From Xenorhabdus sp014467285 (GTDB lineage Bacteria; Pseudomonadota; Gammaproteobacteria; Enterobacterales; Enterobacteriaceae), in NCBI RefSeq assembly GCF_014467285.1, contig NZ_NKHR01000018.1:1-64000 (forward strand): DNA of 64,000 nt. The letters are read 5' to 3'. Below are positions 24,997 to 32,934 of the stretch, one piece after another. A model generated the notes under the pieces. The model had not been told where the DNA came from, made no database searches, and saw nothing but the letters and a program-made list of their open reading frames with translations. How positions within the stretch are numbered: the stretch's first letter is position 1; every line of letters starts with the position of its first letter. Made by a program: the position numbers and the translations under genes.

Positions 24997-26241
24997 TCAG
25001 CGATAAGTAGGCAACAAATTAAACAAAGAGAGAATATGGGCTGTCGCATTGATCAAGCCGAACAGAATAACAAAGACTATCAGAAAATTACCGCCCGGAA
25101 CTCGATAGCCAGATGTTGGATAACGCTTACGACTAGCTCGAACCATTAACGCAGGGATAATCACTGCCCAGATGGTTGCAGCCAGACCAGCAAAGCCGAT
25201 TGCGTACAAAAAACCATTGGGGAAAATCAGTGCCAGTACAGTGGGCGGAACAAATGTAATTAATGCTGACTTAAGACGGCCTTTGCCACTGTCATCGAAT
25301 TTAAAAAAGTCGGCCAGATAATCAAACAACCCCAGCGATACGCCTAAGAATGAACTTGCCAGTGCCATATATGAGAAGGCATTCAGGAACTGGGTTACGG
25401 TTACATTGTTGGAGGTATTATCCATTTGTTGCAGTAAGTTACCAATATTGCCCCCATCCGCAATAATTTGTTTGAACGCTTCACGGGGAATGTTTCCCTG
25501 AATCACGTACTGCCACAAAATATAGATGACTAATGTTATTAATGTTCCGTATAACAAGCTGCGAGCAACAGCTTTACTGTCTTTGTGATAGTACTTAACA
25601 AGCCCGGGAACATTACCGTGATAGCCAAATGAGGCGAGTAGATAAGGCAGGGCGACTAAAGCGTAAGGCAAATAATTCGCTTCGGTATTGGCTTGATCAA
25701 ATAAAATAGCTGGTTTTACTTCAGTAAACATACCACCGACAGACATGATAAAGGTGATTACCATACCACCTATCAGGATAGTGCTTAAACGGTCTACAGC
25801 TTTCGTGGATAACCAGACAATGAAAGCAACGATAAAGGCGAAGATCAGGCCAGCTACGGGTTGTGTTATCGGGATAATATGCCCAATGTTGTGAACAATA
25901 ATTGAGCTCCCCGCTGAAACATAAGCATAGGTCAGGATATATAGCACAAAAGTGATGGATAAGCCTGTCAGGATGCTCCAGCCATTGCCTAGTAAATCTT
26001 GGGTAACCGTATGGAAACTGGAGCCAGCGGGATAATGCAGATTAGCTTCCATAATCATCAGGCTAGAAAAATACAGGCATGCACAGGTATATACCAGCAA
26101 AATGATTGAGCCTGTAAACCACACGCCTGAAGTAACGATAGGAATGGAAAACATACCAGCACCGATAGCAGTACCGGCAATAATCATCGCGCCGCCAAAT
26201 ATGGAGGGGCGTTTTAAATTTTGCGTTACCTCAATGGTCAT
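24997..26241 (-). CDS. mtr: Aromatic amino-acid permease, tryptophan-type (Mtr)
   Basis: A 414-residue inner-membrane proton symporter of the hydroxy/aromatic amino-acid permease family with about 11 helices. Motifs shared with E. coli Mtr and TnaB are 'GTAIGAGMFSIPIV', 'VLYILTYAYVSA', 'LASFGYHGNVPGLVKYY', 'SSFLGVSLGLFDYLADFF' and 'FPNGFLYAIGFAGLAATIWA'. Length (414) and the C-terminus '...LSLFNLLPTYR' point to Mtr more than TnaB. A TyrR-box-like site lies upstream, as for E. coli mtr. Confidence 0.87.
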   Translation of the reverse strand: MTIEVTQNLKRPSIFGGAMIIAGTAIGAGMFSIPIVTSGVWFTGSIILLVYTCACLYFSSLMIMEANLHYPAGSSFHTVTQDLLGNGWSILTGLSITFVLYILTYAYVSAGSSIIVHNIGHIIPITQPVAGLIFAFIVAFIVWLSTKAVDRLSTILIGGMVITFIMSVGGMFTEVKPAILFDQANTEANYLPYALVALPYLLASFGYHGNVPGLVKYYHKDSKAVARSLLYGTLITLVIYILWQYVIQGNIPREAFKQIIADGGNIGNLLQQMDNTSNNVTVTQFLNAFSYMALASSFLGVSLGLFDYLADFFKFDDSGKGRLKSALITFVPPTVLALIFPNGFLYAIGFAGLAATIWAVIIPALMVRASRKRYPTSGYRVPGGNFLIVFVILFGLINATAHILSLFNLLPTYR

Positions 26242-26304
26242 AGAGACTCCCTGATGAATGGTGTTACCTTGTACTAGCGCAAAGATACATTAATGAATAA
26301 TATG

Positions 26305-26322
26305 TGTAAATAAATATTTATG
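26305..26322 (-). promoter_or_regulatory. Candidate TyrR box upstream of mtr
   Basis: On the minus strand the site reads CATAAA-N6-TTTACA, one base from the TyrR consensus TGTAAA-N6-TTTACA. It is centred about 70 bases upstream of the mtr start, where TyrR activates mtr in E. coli. The match is visible; the binding is inferred. Confidence 0.5.
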
Positions 26323-26376
26323 GAAACTAATTAAGTCACGTTGTCGCATTTAGGATACATTTGCCGATAACTCAGG

Positions 26377-26407
26377 TAAGGCAGGTTATTTGAATGAACC
26401 TGCCTTA
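26377..26407 (-). terminator. Hairpin downstream of the Nudix gene
   Basis: TAAGGCAGGTT pairs perfectly with AACCTGCCTTA around a 9-base loop just beyond the Nudix stop codon. No long T-run follows, so termination strength is uncertain. Confidence 0.6.
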
Positions 26408-26414
26408 AGGGATA

Positions 26415-26834
26415 TTAAGTTTCTGAGTAGAATTGTGCCTTTTGCCATAGCTTGATGGCATTGCGGCTGGCTTCAAAATGCGGTTCAGGAAGATAATTAG
26501 GATCGCACCAAATGAGTTGTGAACATTTCTCTGGTTCCATTAATTTAGGCTCACCTCCGGTATACTGTGCTAACAAACAGACTGAAACTGTGTGTTTTCC
26601 TTCTTCATGATAAGTTTCGAGATTATTGCAAATACCATAAACCTTGGGGCTTTGGATTGTCAGACTAATTTCTTCCTGAATTTCACGAATAGCGCAGTCT
26701 TCAAACGTTTCGCCAGGATCAACATGCCCGCCAAAGATTGACCAATATGGCGCATGTTTGCTGGTACGTTTTCCCAATAAAACTTCACCCTTATCGTTAA
26801 CGATAACAACACCTACTCCGACAACAACTGACAC
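26415..26834 (-). CDS. Nudix hydrolase, NUDT15/MutT-like
   Basis: A 139-residue Nudix protein likely to hydrolyse a nucleoside triphosphate or damaged nucleotide to the monophosphate. The Nudix box runs from G36 to L58 (GHVDPGETFEDCAIREIQEE...), with the metal-binding REIQEE intact. The usual Gly after the EE pair is Ser57. Residues around 'FGGHVDPGE' and the '(K)HAPYWSIFGG' lead-in resemble NUDT15-type proteins. It is separated from mtr by about 170 bases and divergent from fruK. The substrate cannot be told from sequence. Confidence 0.8.
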   Translation of the reverse strand: MSVVVGVGVVIVNDKGEVLLGKRTSKHAPYWSIFGGHVDPGETFEDCAIREIQEEISLTIQSPKVYGICNNLETYHEEGKHTVSVCLLAQYTGGEPKLMEPEKCSQLIWCDPNYLPEPHFEASRNAIKLWQKAQFYSET

Positions 26835-27077
26835 TGATATATTCCTCCGGATAGAACCTAATGACGCTGGTTCAGATAGCTTTTAGCTATCTGTAACAGT
26901 TTTCTTTTGTTACTTAATAAGAAAACATATTGCAGCATATTTTTACTTTTAGATCGCGGTGACACAATGATCAATCAAGGCGTAATTTTAACTGAAACGA
27001 TTCAATTTTGATGATATAAATACATAGATAAATCTTAACGTTACTTATGACTGCTTATTCAGGAGAAACCGGGCAAG

Positions 27078-28016
27078 ATGAGCCGCCGAGTTGCCACAAT
27101 TACCTTAAATCCAGCTTATGATTTAGTTGGTTTATGCCCAGATATTACTAAGGGAACCGTTAACCGTGTACAGACAGCGGGGTTGAATGCTGCTGGTAAA
27201 GGAAACAATGTTGCGAAGGTACTGCGTGACTTAGGGATTGATGTTACTGTCAGCGGTTTTTTGGGGCGGGAGAATCAGGAAGGGTTTCAGCAGTTTTTCA
27301 GCGAAAATGATATGGTAAATCGCTTCCATTTGGTTTCAGGGCGAACGCGAATCAATGTAAAACTGACAGAAAAACACGGTGAAGTGACGGATTTTAATTT
27401 TTCCGGTTTCCATGTAACGCCAGAAGAATGGAATCAATTTGTCAGTAATTCTCTCACGTGGTTGGGGCAGTTTGATATGGTTGTTGTCAGTGGTAGTTTG
27501 CCAGAGGGAGTGACGCCTGAGTTGTTTTCAGATTGGATGATACAACTACGACAGTGTTGCCCTTGTGTTATTTTTGACAGTAGCCGTGAAGCTTTCGTTG
27601 CGGGCCTTGACGCATTGCCATGGCTGATAAAACCTAATCGCCATGAATTGGAAATTTGGGCAGGTAAGCCACTGCCGGATTTAAACAGTGTGATTGATGC
27701 TGCCCATGAGTTACGTAACAGAGGGATTGCCCATGTCGTCATATCATTGGGAGAGCAGGGCGCGTTATGGGTTAATTCCTCTGGCGCGTGGTTGGCAAAA
27801 CCACCCCATTGTGAGGTGGTCAGCACTGTTGGGGCAGGGGATTCCATGGTGGGTGGATTGGTTTATGGTTTGCTGATGCGTGAATCCAGTGAGCATACGT
27901 TGCGTCTGGCAACCGCAGTTTCTGCACTTACGGTCAGCCAGTCGAACGTTGGAATTAGAAGCCGTACTGAACTTGCTTCAATGATGTCAAGGATTGAACT
28001 GACTTCAGTCAGATAA
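27078..28016 (+). CDS. fruK: 1-phosphofructokinase (solitary fruK)
   Basis: A 312-residue PfkB-family kinase converting fructose-1-phosphate to fructose-1,6-bisphosphate. It is close to E. coli FruK throughout: 'MSRRVATITLNPAYDLVG' at the N-terminus and the anion-hole/catalytic motif 'STVGAGDSMVGGLVYGLLMRESSEHTLRLA' near the C-terminus (cited by its parts). The substrate loop reads AAGKGNN, with Asn43 where E. coli has Ile. In E. coli fruK lies between fruB and fruA; neither is present here. Its stop TAA abuts the nfo stop on the other strand. Confidence 0.92.
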   Translation: MSRRVATITLNPAYDLVGLCPDITKGTVNRVQTAGLNAAGKGNNVAKVLRDLGIDVTVSGFLGRENQEGFQQFFSENDMVNRFHLVSGRTRINVKLTEKHGEVTDFNFSGFHVTPEEWNQFVSNSLTWLGQFDMVVVSGSLPEGVTPELFSDWMIQLRQCCPCVIFDSSREAFVAGLDALPWLIKPNRHELEIWAGKPLPDLNSVIDAAHELRNRGIAHVVISLGEQGALWVNSSGAWLAKPPHCEVVSTVGAGDSMVGGLVYGLLMRESSEHTLRLATAVSALTVSQSNVGIRSRTELASMMSRIELTSVR

Positions 28017-28859
28017 TCAGCTTTGTTGGGATTTCAGCCAGGCAATTTCCTGAGCCCAAATATCTGGATTGATCGTTTCGAGTACTAAGGGAATACCATT
28101 GAAGCGATCATCTTTCATGATATAGCTGAAAGGCGTTTTGCCGATATTACCTTCGCCAAGACTGTGATGCCGGTCAACCCGGCTGGAAAATTCACTTTTA
28201 GCATCGTTCAAGTGCATCGCTTTAAGATATTTGAACCCGACTATTTTATCGAATGCCTGAAAAGTTTCATCGCAGTCTTTTTCAGTGCGTAAATCATAGC
28301 CAGCAGCGAAAGCGTGACAGGTATCAATACAGACACCAACCCGGCTTTTGTCTTCAACACCGTCAATAATTGCAGCGAGTTGTTCAAATTTAAAACCAAG
28401 GTTGGTTCCTTGTCCGGCGGTATTCTCAATGACAGCAATGACGCCTTGTGTTTTGTCTAACGTGATATTAATGGATTCTGCGATACGAGCGAGGCACTTA
28501 TCTATGTCAATTTTATTGAGATGGCTGCCCGGATGGAAGTTGAGCAGACCGATGCCTAACTGCTCACAGCGTTGCATTTCATCAAGAAAAGCGGCACGGG
28601 ATTTTTCCAGTGCTTCCGTTTCAGGATGACCAAGATTGATTAAGTAGCTGTCATGGGGAAGAATTTGTCGGTTGCCATAACCATAACGTTCACAGTTTGC
28701 CTTAAATTTATCAATAACTTCTGTTGATAGCGGCGGGGCGTGCCACTGGCGCTGATTTTTCGTGAACAGGGCAAATGCTGTTGCTTTTAATTCGTGGGCT
28801 CGGATCACCGCCTGATCAACACCACCCGCAGCGCTCACATGGGCTCCAACAAATTTCAT
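28017..28859 (-). CDS. nfo: Endonuclease IV, AP endonuclease
   Basis: A 280-residue zinc-dependent AP endonuclease that cuts 5' of abasic sites. TIM-barrel motifs are 'MKFVGAHVSAAGGVDQAV', 'LLNFHPGSHLN', 'VIENTAGQGTNLG', 'GVCIDTCHAFAAGYD', 'HLNDAKSEFSSRVDRHHSLGEG' (in parts), and 'LETINPDIW', carrying the His/Glu/Asp zinc ligands. The frame extends to 28,913, but ATG 28,859 matches homologues. In E. coli it is SoxRS-regulated. It is adjacent to yeiH, as in E. coli. Confidence 0.97.
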   Translation of the reverse strand: MKFVGAHVSAAGGVDQAVIRAHELKATAFALFTKNQRQWHAPPLSTEVIDKFKANCERYGYGNRQILPHDSYLINLGHPETEALEKSRAAFLDEMQRCEQLGIGLLNFHPGSHLNKIDIDKCLARIAESINITLDKTQGVIAVIENTAGQGTNLGFKFEQLAAIIDGVEDKSRVGVCIDTCHAFAAGYDLRTEKDCDETFQAFDKIVGFKYLKAMHLNDAKSEFSSRVDRHHSLGEGNIGKTPFSYIMKDDRFNGIPLVLETINPDIWAQEIAWLKSQQS

Positions 28860-28965
28860 ATTCTTTTCTCCTATTTTCTCGTCATTATGGCATTGTTTGT
28901 TCCGTTGATACAATTTTGCCGGAAACAGTCAATTCAACTGAGAGTTAGATCCTCTTCAGGCTGGA

Positions 28966-30048
28966 TTAGCTAAATAAATGCTGAATGCCTTGATTGATGA
29001 TTAGCCCTCCCACCATTAGCCAAATAAACAAAATGAGTGCCAATAAAATGGGCTTAACTCCTGCCTGACGAATAGCACTGATATGCGTGGTTAAGCCCAA
29101 AGCAACCATTGCCATTGCCAGCATGACGGTATCTATAGCAATGATATTGTTAACAAGGGATTCAGGTAATAAATGAAAGGAATTAAAACCTGCTGTCGCA
29201 ATAAAGAACACCGCAAACCACGGAATAGTGATTGGGGATTTTTTCTGATCGGTCTGGCAATGTGCTGTTTCCATGCGGTTGATATAACCAGAAAGTAGCA
29301 ACAAGAATGGTGCCAACAACATCACTCGGATCATCTTGCTAATGACGGCCGCATTTTCAGCATCGCTTCCTAATGTATGCCCAATAGCGACAACTTGAGC
29401 GACTTCATGAACAGTTGAACCAGAAAAGATACCAAATGTTTCTTGAGAAAAGTTAAACCACTGGTAATGGGCATTGAGCTGATAAAACCACGGGTAGATA
29501 AAGATTGCAAGCGTACCAAAAATTACCACAGTAGATACAGCCACAGCGACTTTGCTGGCAGCGGCTTTGACAACGGATTCTGTTGCCATAACAGCCGCAG
29601 CGCCACAAATGCTGCTGCCGGCACCTATCAGAATGACGGTTTGGTTATCCAACTGAAAAAAAGAGCGTCCAACCCATAAGGCGATAAAAAAAGTTGAAGA
29701 CAGCATAATGACATCAATCAGTATTCCTGTTGCGCCTACTTCGGTGATTTGTTGGAACGTTAATCGAAAGCCGTAAAGAATGATGCCTGCCCGCAACAAA
29801 TAATGTTTGGCAACATGAACGCCACTATCACAAATGGGTTTTAAAAAAGGATATAGTGTATTGCCGACACAAATTCCTAATAAAATAGCGAGTGTCAGTA
29901 CGCCTAACCCCATGTTTATAAGCCACGGAATATTACCAATATAGATAGCGAAGGCAGTCAGGATTGCGGTTAATATGAATCCAGGAATTAATTTTATTGC
30001 AGTGTGTTGGTGGCTTTTTTCTGGTTCACCGAATTGAGTTTCAGACAT
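28966..30048 (-). CDS. yeiH: YeiH/YadS-type membrane protein (putative sulfate exporter family)
   Basis: A 360-residue inner-membrane protein of the UPF0324/PSE (YeiH) family with about ten helices. Typical segments are 'YGFRLTFQQITEVGATG', 'LIGAGSSICGAAAVMATE' and 'STVHEVAQVVAIGHTLG'. ATG 30,048 ('MSETQFGEPEK') has better support than the upstream ATG at 30,108. It is divergent from yeiE, whose product controls it in E. coli. The substrate is not established; homologues respond to sulfite or nitric-oxide-type stress regulators. Confidence 0.9.
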   Translation of the reverse strand: MSETQFGEPEKSHQHTAIKLIPGFILTAILTAFAIYIGNIPWLINMGLGVLTLAILLGICVGNTLYPFLKPICDSGVHVAKHYLLRAGIILYGFRLTFQQITEVGATGILIDVIMLSSTFFIALWVGRSFFQLDNQTVILIGAGSSICGAAAVMATESVVKAAASKVAVAVSTVVIFGTLAIFIYPWFYQLNAHYQWFNFSQETFGIFSGSTVHEVAQVVAIGHTLGSDAENAAVISKMIRVMLLAPFLLLLSGYINRMETAHCQTDQKKSPITIPWFAVFFIATAGFNSFHLLPESLVNNIIAIDTVMLAMAMVALGLTTHISAIRQAGVKPILLALILFIWLMVGGLIINQGIQHLFS

Positions 30049-30133
30049 TTGGGCTACTCTATTGCTTATGTGTTTTGGGAATAAGCATATATCCAATCTT
30101 AAAATCAATAAAATTGATAATTTTTATATATAT

Positions 30134-30150
30134 AACTACTAAAAGTAGTT
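30134..30150. promoter_or_regulatory. Palindrome in the yeiH-yeiE divergent promoter region
   Basis: AACTACT-AAA-AGTAGTT is a perfect 7-3-7 inverted repeat about midway between the two start codons. LysR-type regulators usually bind such dyads in the divergent region between themselves and a target, so YeiE is the likely ligand. This is inference. Confidence 0.5.
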
Positions 30151-30235
30151 AATTGCGGGTGACTTTTGTTAAGTTGCATAATACTGTCTAAAATCAAGAC
30201 TACCTTTCAACTTAATTTGCTTCCCGTGAGGCCAT

Positions 30236-31099
30236 ATGCGTATCACTCTGAGACAACTGGAGATTTTTGCAGAAGTTCTGAAAAGTGGTTCAACGACACA
30301 GGCTTCTCAGCAGTTGGCGTTATCACAATCTGCGGTGAGTGCTTCACTGACAGATCTCGAAGGACAGTTAGGAGTACGGCTGTTTGATAGAGTGGGGAAA
30401 CGTCTGGTGACTAATGAACATGGGCGTTTACTCTATCCTAAGGCATTAGCATTACTTGAACAGGCTGGTGAAGTGGAACAGCTTTTCAAACTTGAATTGG
30501 GGGCATTGCGGTTAGCGGCCAGTAGCACGATTGGCAACTATATGTTACCTGAAATGCTGGCGAAATATCGTCAGGATTACCCTGATACACCATTAGAATT
30601 GAATATCGGCAATACTGAAGATGTCATAAAGGCAGTTGCAGAATTTCGTGTCGACTTGGGATTGATTGAAGGTTTGTGCCATGACCCTGAATTGATCACT
30701 CAACCGTGGATGAAAGATGAGCTCATTATCTTTTCTTCGCCGGAAAGTTCATTATTACAGCGTGATCTTACTATTGAGGATTTGATTACAGCACCTTGGA
30801 TATTGAGGGAAAAAGGATCAGGAACCAGAGAAGTGTTAGATCATCTTTTATTCTCACAAATTCCTCGGTTCAATATCGCAATGGAGTTGGGAAATTCGGA
30901 AGCCATCAAACATGCGGTTCAATATGGAATGGGGATCAGTTGCCTTTCACGGAAAGTCGTTCAAGAGCAACTAAAAAACGGGACGTTAACAGAGCTCATA
31001 ATCCCTGGACTTAGCCTCAATCGCAACCTGTATTTGATTTACCATCGCCAGAAACATATGTCCAATGCACTGCAAAAGTTACTGAATTATTGTCGCTAA
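30236..31099 (+). CDS. yeiE: YeiE, LysR-type transcriptional regulator
   Basis: A 287-residue regulator with the N-terminal winged helix of the LysR family ('MRITLRQLEIFAEVLKSGST', then 'LALSQSAVSASLTDLEGQLG') and a C-terminal effector domain of the CysB/CbbR fold. It sits between yeiH and lysP exactly as in E. coli, where YeiE activates lysP and is linked to iron and sulfite responses. GAGG lies upstream of the ATG. Confidence 0.93.
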   Translation: MRITLRQLEIFAEVLKSGSTTQASQQLALSQSAVSASLTDLEGQLGVRLFDRVGKRLVTNEHGRLLYPKALALLEQAGEVEQLFKLELGALRLAASSTIGNYMLPEMLAKYRQDYPDTPLELNIGNTEDVIKAVAEFRVDLGLIEGLCHDPELITQPWMKDELIIFSSPESSLLQRDLTIEDLITAPWILREKGSGTREVLDHLLFSQIPRFNIAMELGNSEAIKHAVQYGMGISCLSRKVVQEQLKNGTLTELIIPGLSLNRNLYLIYHRQKHMSNALQKLLNYCR

Positions 31100-31236
31100 T
31101 GTTAAGAGCATAATCGTGTAGCTTATAATTGGTTATGGATTATGAAGGTATCTTATAACCACGAATCGCTGCTATTCTGGAAACGAGGATTTGTTACAAT
31201 TCCACATTAAAGTTATTTTAATGATATAGGAATAGA

Positions 31237-32724
31237 ATGTCTCAAGAACAGTGTACGCCACGGGATCAGGCTCCGAAAAACCTGCGCCGTGAATTAAAAG
31301 CACGACATATGGCAATGATTGCCATCGGTGGATCAATTGGTACGGGATTATTTGTTGCCTCAGGCGCAACTATTTCTCAGGCTGGCCCGGGTGGAGCTTT
31401 ACTTTCCTATGCCTTAATTGGCCTAATGGTCTATTTCTTGATGACCAGCTTAGGCGAATTGGCTGCGTACATGCCGGTTTCGGGATCATTTTCAACCTAT
31501 GGCTCCAAATATGTGGATGAAGGTTTTGGCTTCGCATTGGGCTGGAACTACTGGTATAACTGGGCGGTGACAATTGCTGTTGACCTTGTCGCTGCACAAT
31601 TGGTTATGGGGTACTGGTTCAGTGATGTTCCTGGCTGGGTATGGAGTGCATTGTTCCTTGGCCTGATTTTTCTGTTGAATTTTATTTCTGTTAAAGGCTT
31701 TGGTGAAGCAGAATATTGGTTCTCCTTGATTAAAGTTTCTACGGTTATTGTTTTCATCATCGTTGGTATTCTGATGATCGTCGGCATTATGAAAGGTGCT
31801 GAGGGGGCTGGCTGGCATAATTGGGCCGTTGATGATGCGCCATTTGCAGGCGGTTTTGCTGCTATGATTGGCGTAGCAATGATTGTCGGCTTTTCCTTTC
31901 AGGGGACAGAATTAATCGGAATCACCGCAGGGGAATCTAAAGATCCGGCGAAAAATATTCCTCGTGCTGTTCGTAAGGTATTCTGGCGTATCCTGCTGTT
32001 TTATGTGTTCGCCATTTTGATCATCAGTCTAATCATTCCTTACACTGATCCAAGCTTATTGCGTAATGGAGTGAAAGATATCAGTGTCAGTCCATTCACA
32101 TTGGTGTTTCAAAATGCCGGATTGCTGTCAGCCGCTGCCATAATGAATGCGGTGATATTGACTGCTGTACTTTCGGCAGGAAATTCAGGAATGTATGCCT
32201 CTACCCGAATGTTGTTCACGCTCGCAAGAGAAGGTAAGGCACCGAAAATTTTTGGTCATTTGTCAAAAGGTGGGGTTCCACGTAATGCACTTTATGTAAC
32301 CACGGTGGTGGCAGGATTGTGTTTCCTCAGCTCTATGTTTGGCAACCAAACCGTTTATCTGTGGTTATTGAATACCTCAGGAATGACCGGGTTTATCGCT
32401 TGGTTAGGAATTGCAATCAGTCATTACCGTTTCCGTAAAGGCTATGTTGCGCGCGGGCTGGATCTGAATGATCTGCCATATCGTTCCGGTTTCTTCCCTA
32501 TTGGGCCAATTTTTGCCTTTATTTTGTGTCTGGCAATCACATTGGGGCAGAACTATCAGGCGTTTCTGCAAGATAAGATTGATTGGTATGGTGTTATTGC
32601 AACGTACATTGGCATTCCGCTATTTCTGATTATTTGGTTTGGTTACAAATTGAAAAAGAAAACTCGCTTTGTTAAGTACAGTGAGATGGAATTTCCAGTA
32701 TTCAAATATACTAATAAAGAATAG
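31237..32724 (+). CDS. lysP: Lysine-specific permease LysP
   Basis: A 495-residue inner-membrane amino-acid permease (APC superfamily, about 12 helices) that imports lysine and, in E. coli, also inhibits the CadC sensor. The start 'RRELKARHMAMIAIGGSIGTGLFVASG' contains the family's substrate-binding GSIGTG loop. 'FSFQGTELIGITAGESKDP' is also diagnostic. Position downstream of yeiE is conserved. A terminator follows. Confidence 0.95.
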   Translation: MSQEQCTPRDQAPKNLRRELKARHMAMIAIGGSIGTGLFVASGATISQAGPGGALLSYALIGLMVYFLMTSLGELAAYMPVSGSFSTYGSKYVDEGFGFALGWNYWYNWAVTIAVDLVAAQLVMGYWFSDVPGWVWSALFLGLIFLLNFISVKGFGEAEYWFSLIKVSTVIVFIIVGILMIVGIMKGAEGAGWHNWAVDDAPFAGGFAAMIGVAMIVGFSFQGTELIGITAGESKDPAKNIPRAVRKVFWRILLFYVFAILIISLIIPYTDPSLLRNGVKDISVSPFTLVFQNAGLLSAAAIMNAVILTAVLSAGNSGMYASTRMLFTLAREGKAPKIFGHLSKGGVPRNALYVTTVVAGLCFLSSMFGNQTVYLWLLNTSGMTGFIAWLGIAISHYRFRKGYVARGLDLNDLPYRSGFFPIGPIFAFILCLAITLGQNYQAFLQDKIDWYGVIATYIGIPLFLIIWFGYKLKKKTRFVKYSEMEFPVFKYTNKE

Positions 32725-32791
32725 TTGTGAATAAATATTCAATGGATTGATATTTATTGATTACAACATTATGACTTTTATGTGAAAGAGA

Positions 32792-32830
32792 GCTGCCTAT
32801 TCTGTGATAGAATCGGCAGTTTTTATTTTT
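32792..32830 (+). terminator. Terminator of lysP
   Basis: CTGCC-x-ATTCT pairs with AGAAT-x-GGCAG, with one internal mismatch, followed by TTTTTATTTTT. It ends about 100 bases after lysP. Confidence 0.85.
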
Positions 32831-32888
32831 CAGGGGATTAAGGAAAAAATATAGTCTGTAAATTTGGTATACACCGAATCAATCGCAT

Positions 32889-32903
32889 TGATAAGTATTC
32901 TTA
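32889..32903 (+). promoter_or_regulatory. Candidate Fur box for the iron-uptake operon
   Basis: TGATAAG-T-ATTCTTA matches 11 of 14 arm positions of the 7-1-7 Fur consensus (TGATAAT-N-ATTATCA). It lies about 32 bases upstream of the binding-protein gene. The iron-uptake genes behind it support the call; binding is inferred. Confidence 0.55.
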
Positions 32904-32934
32904 TTTGCTTTATTGTTAGCGCCACAATTGTTGC

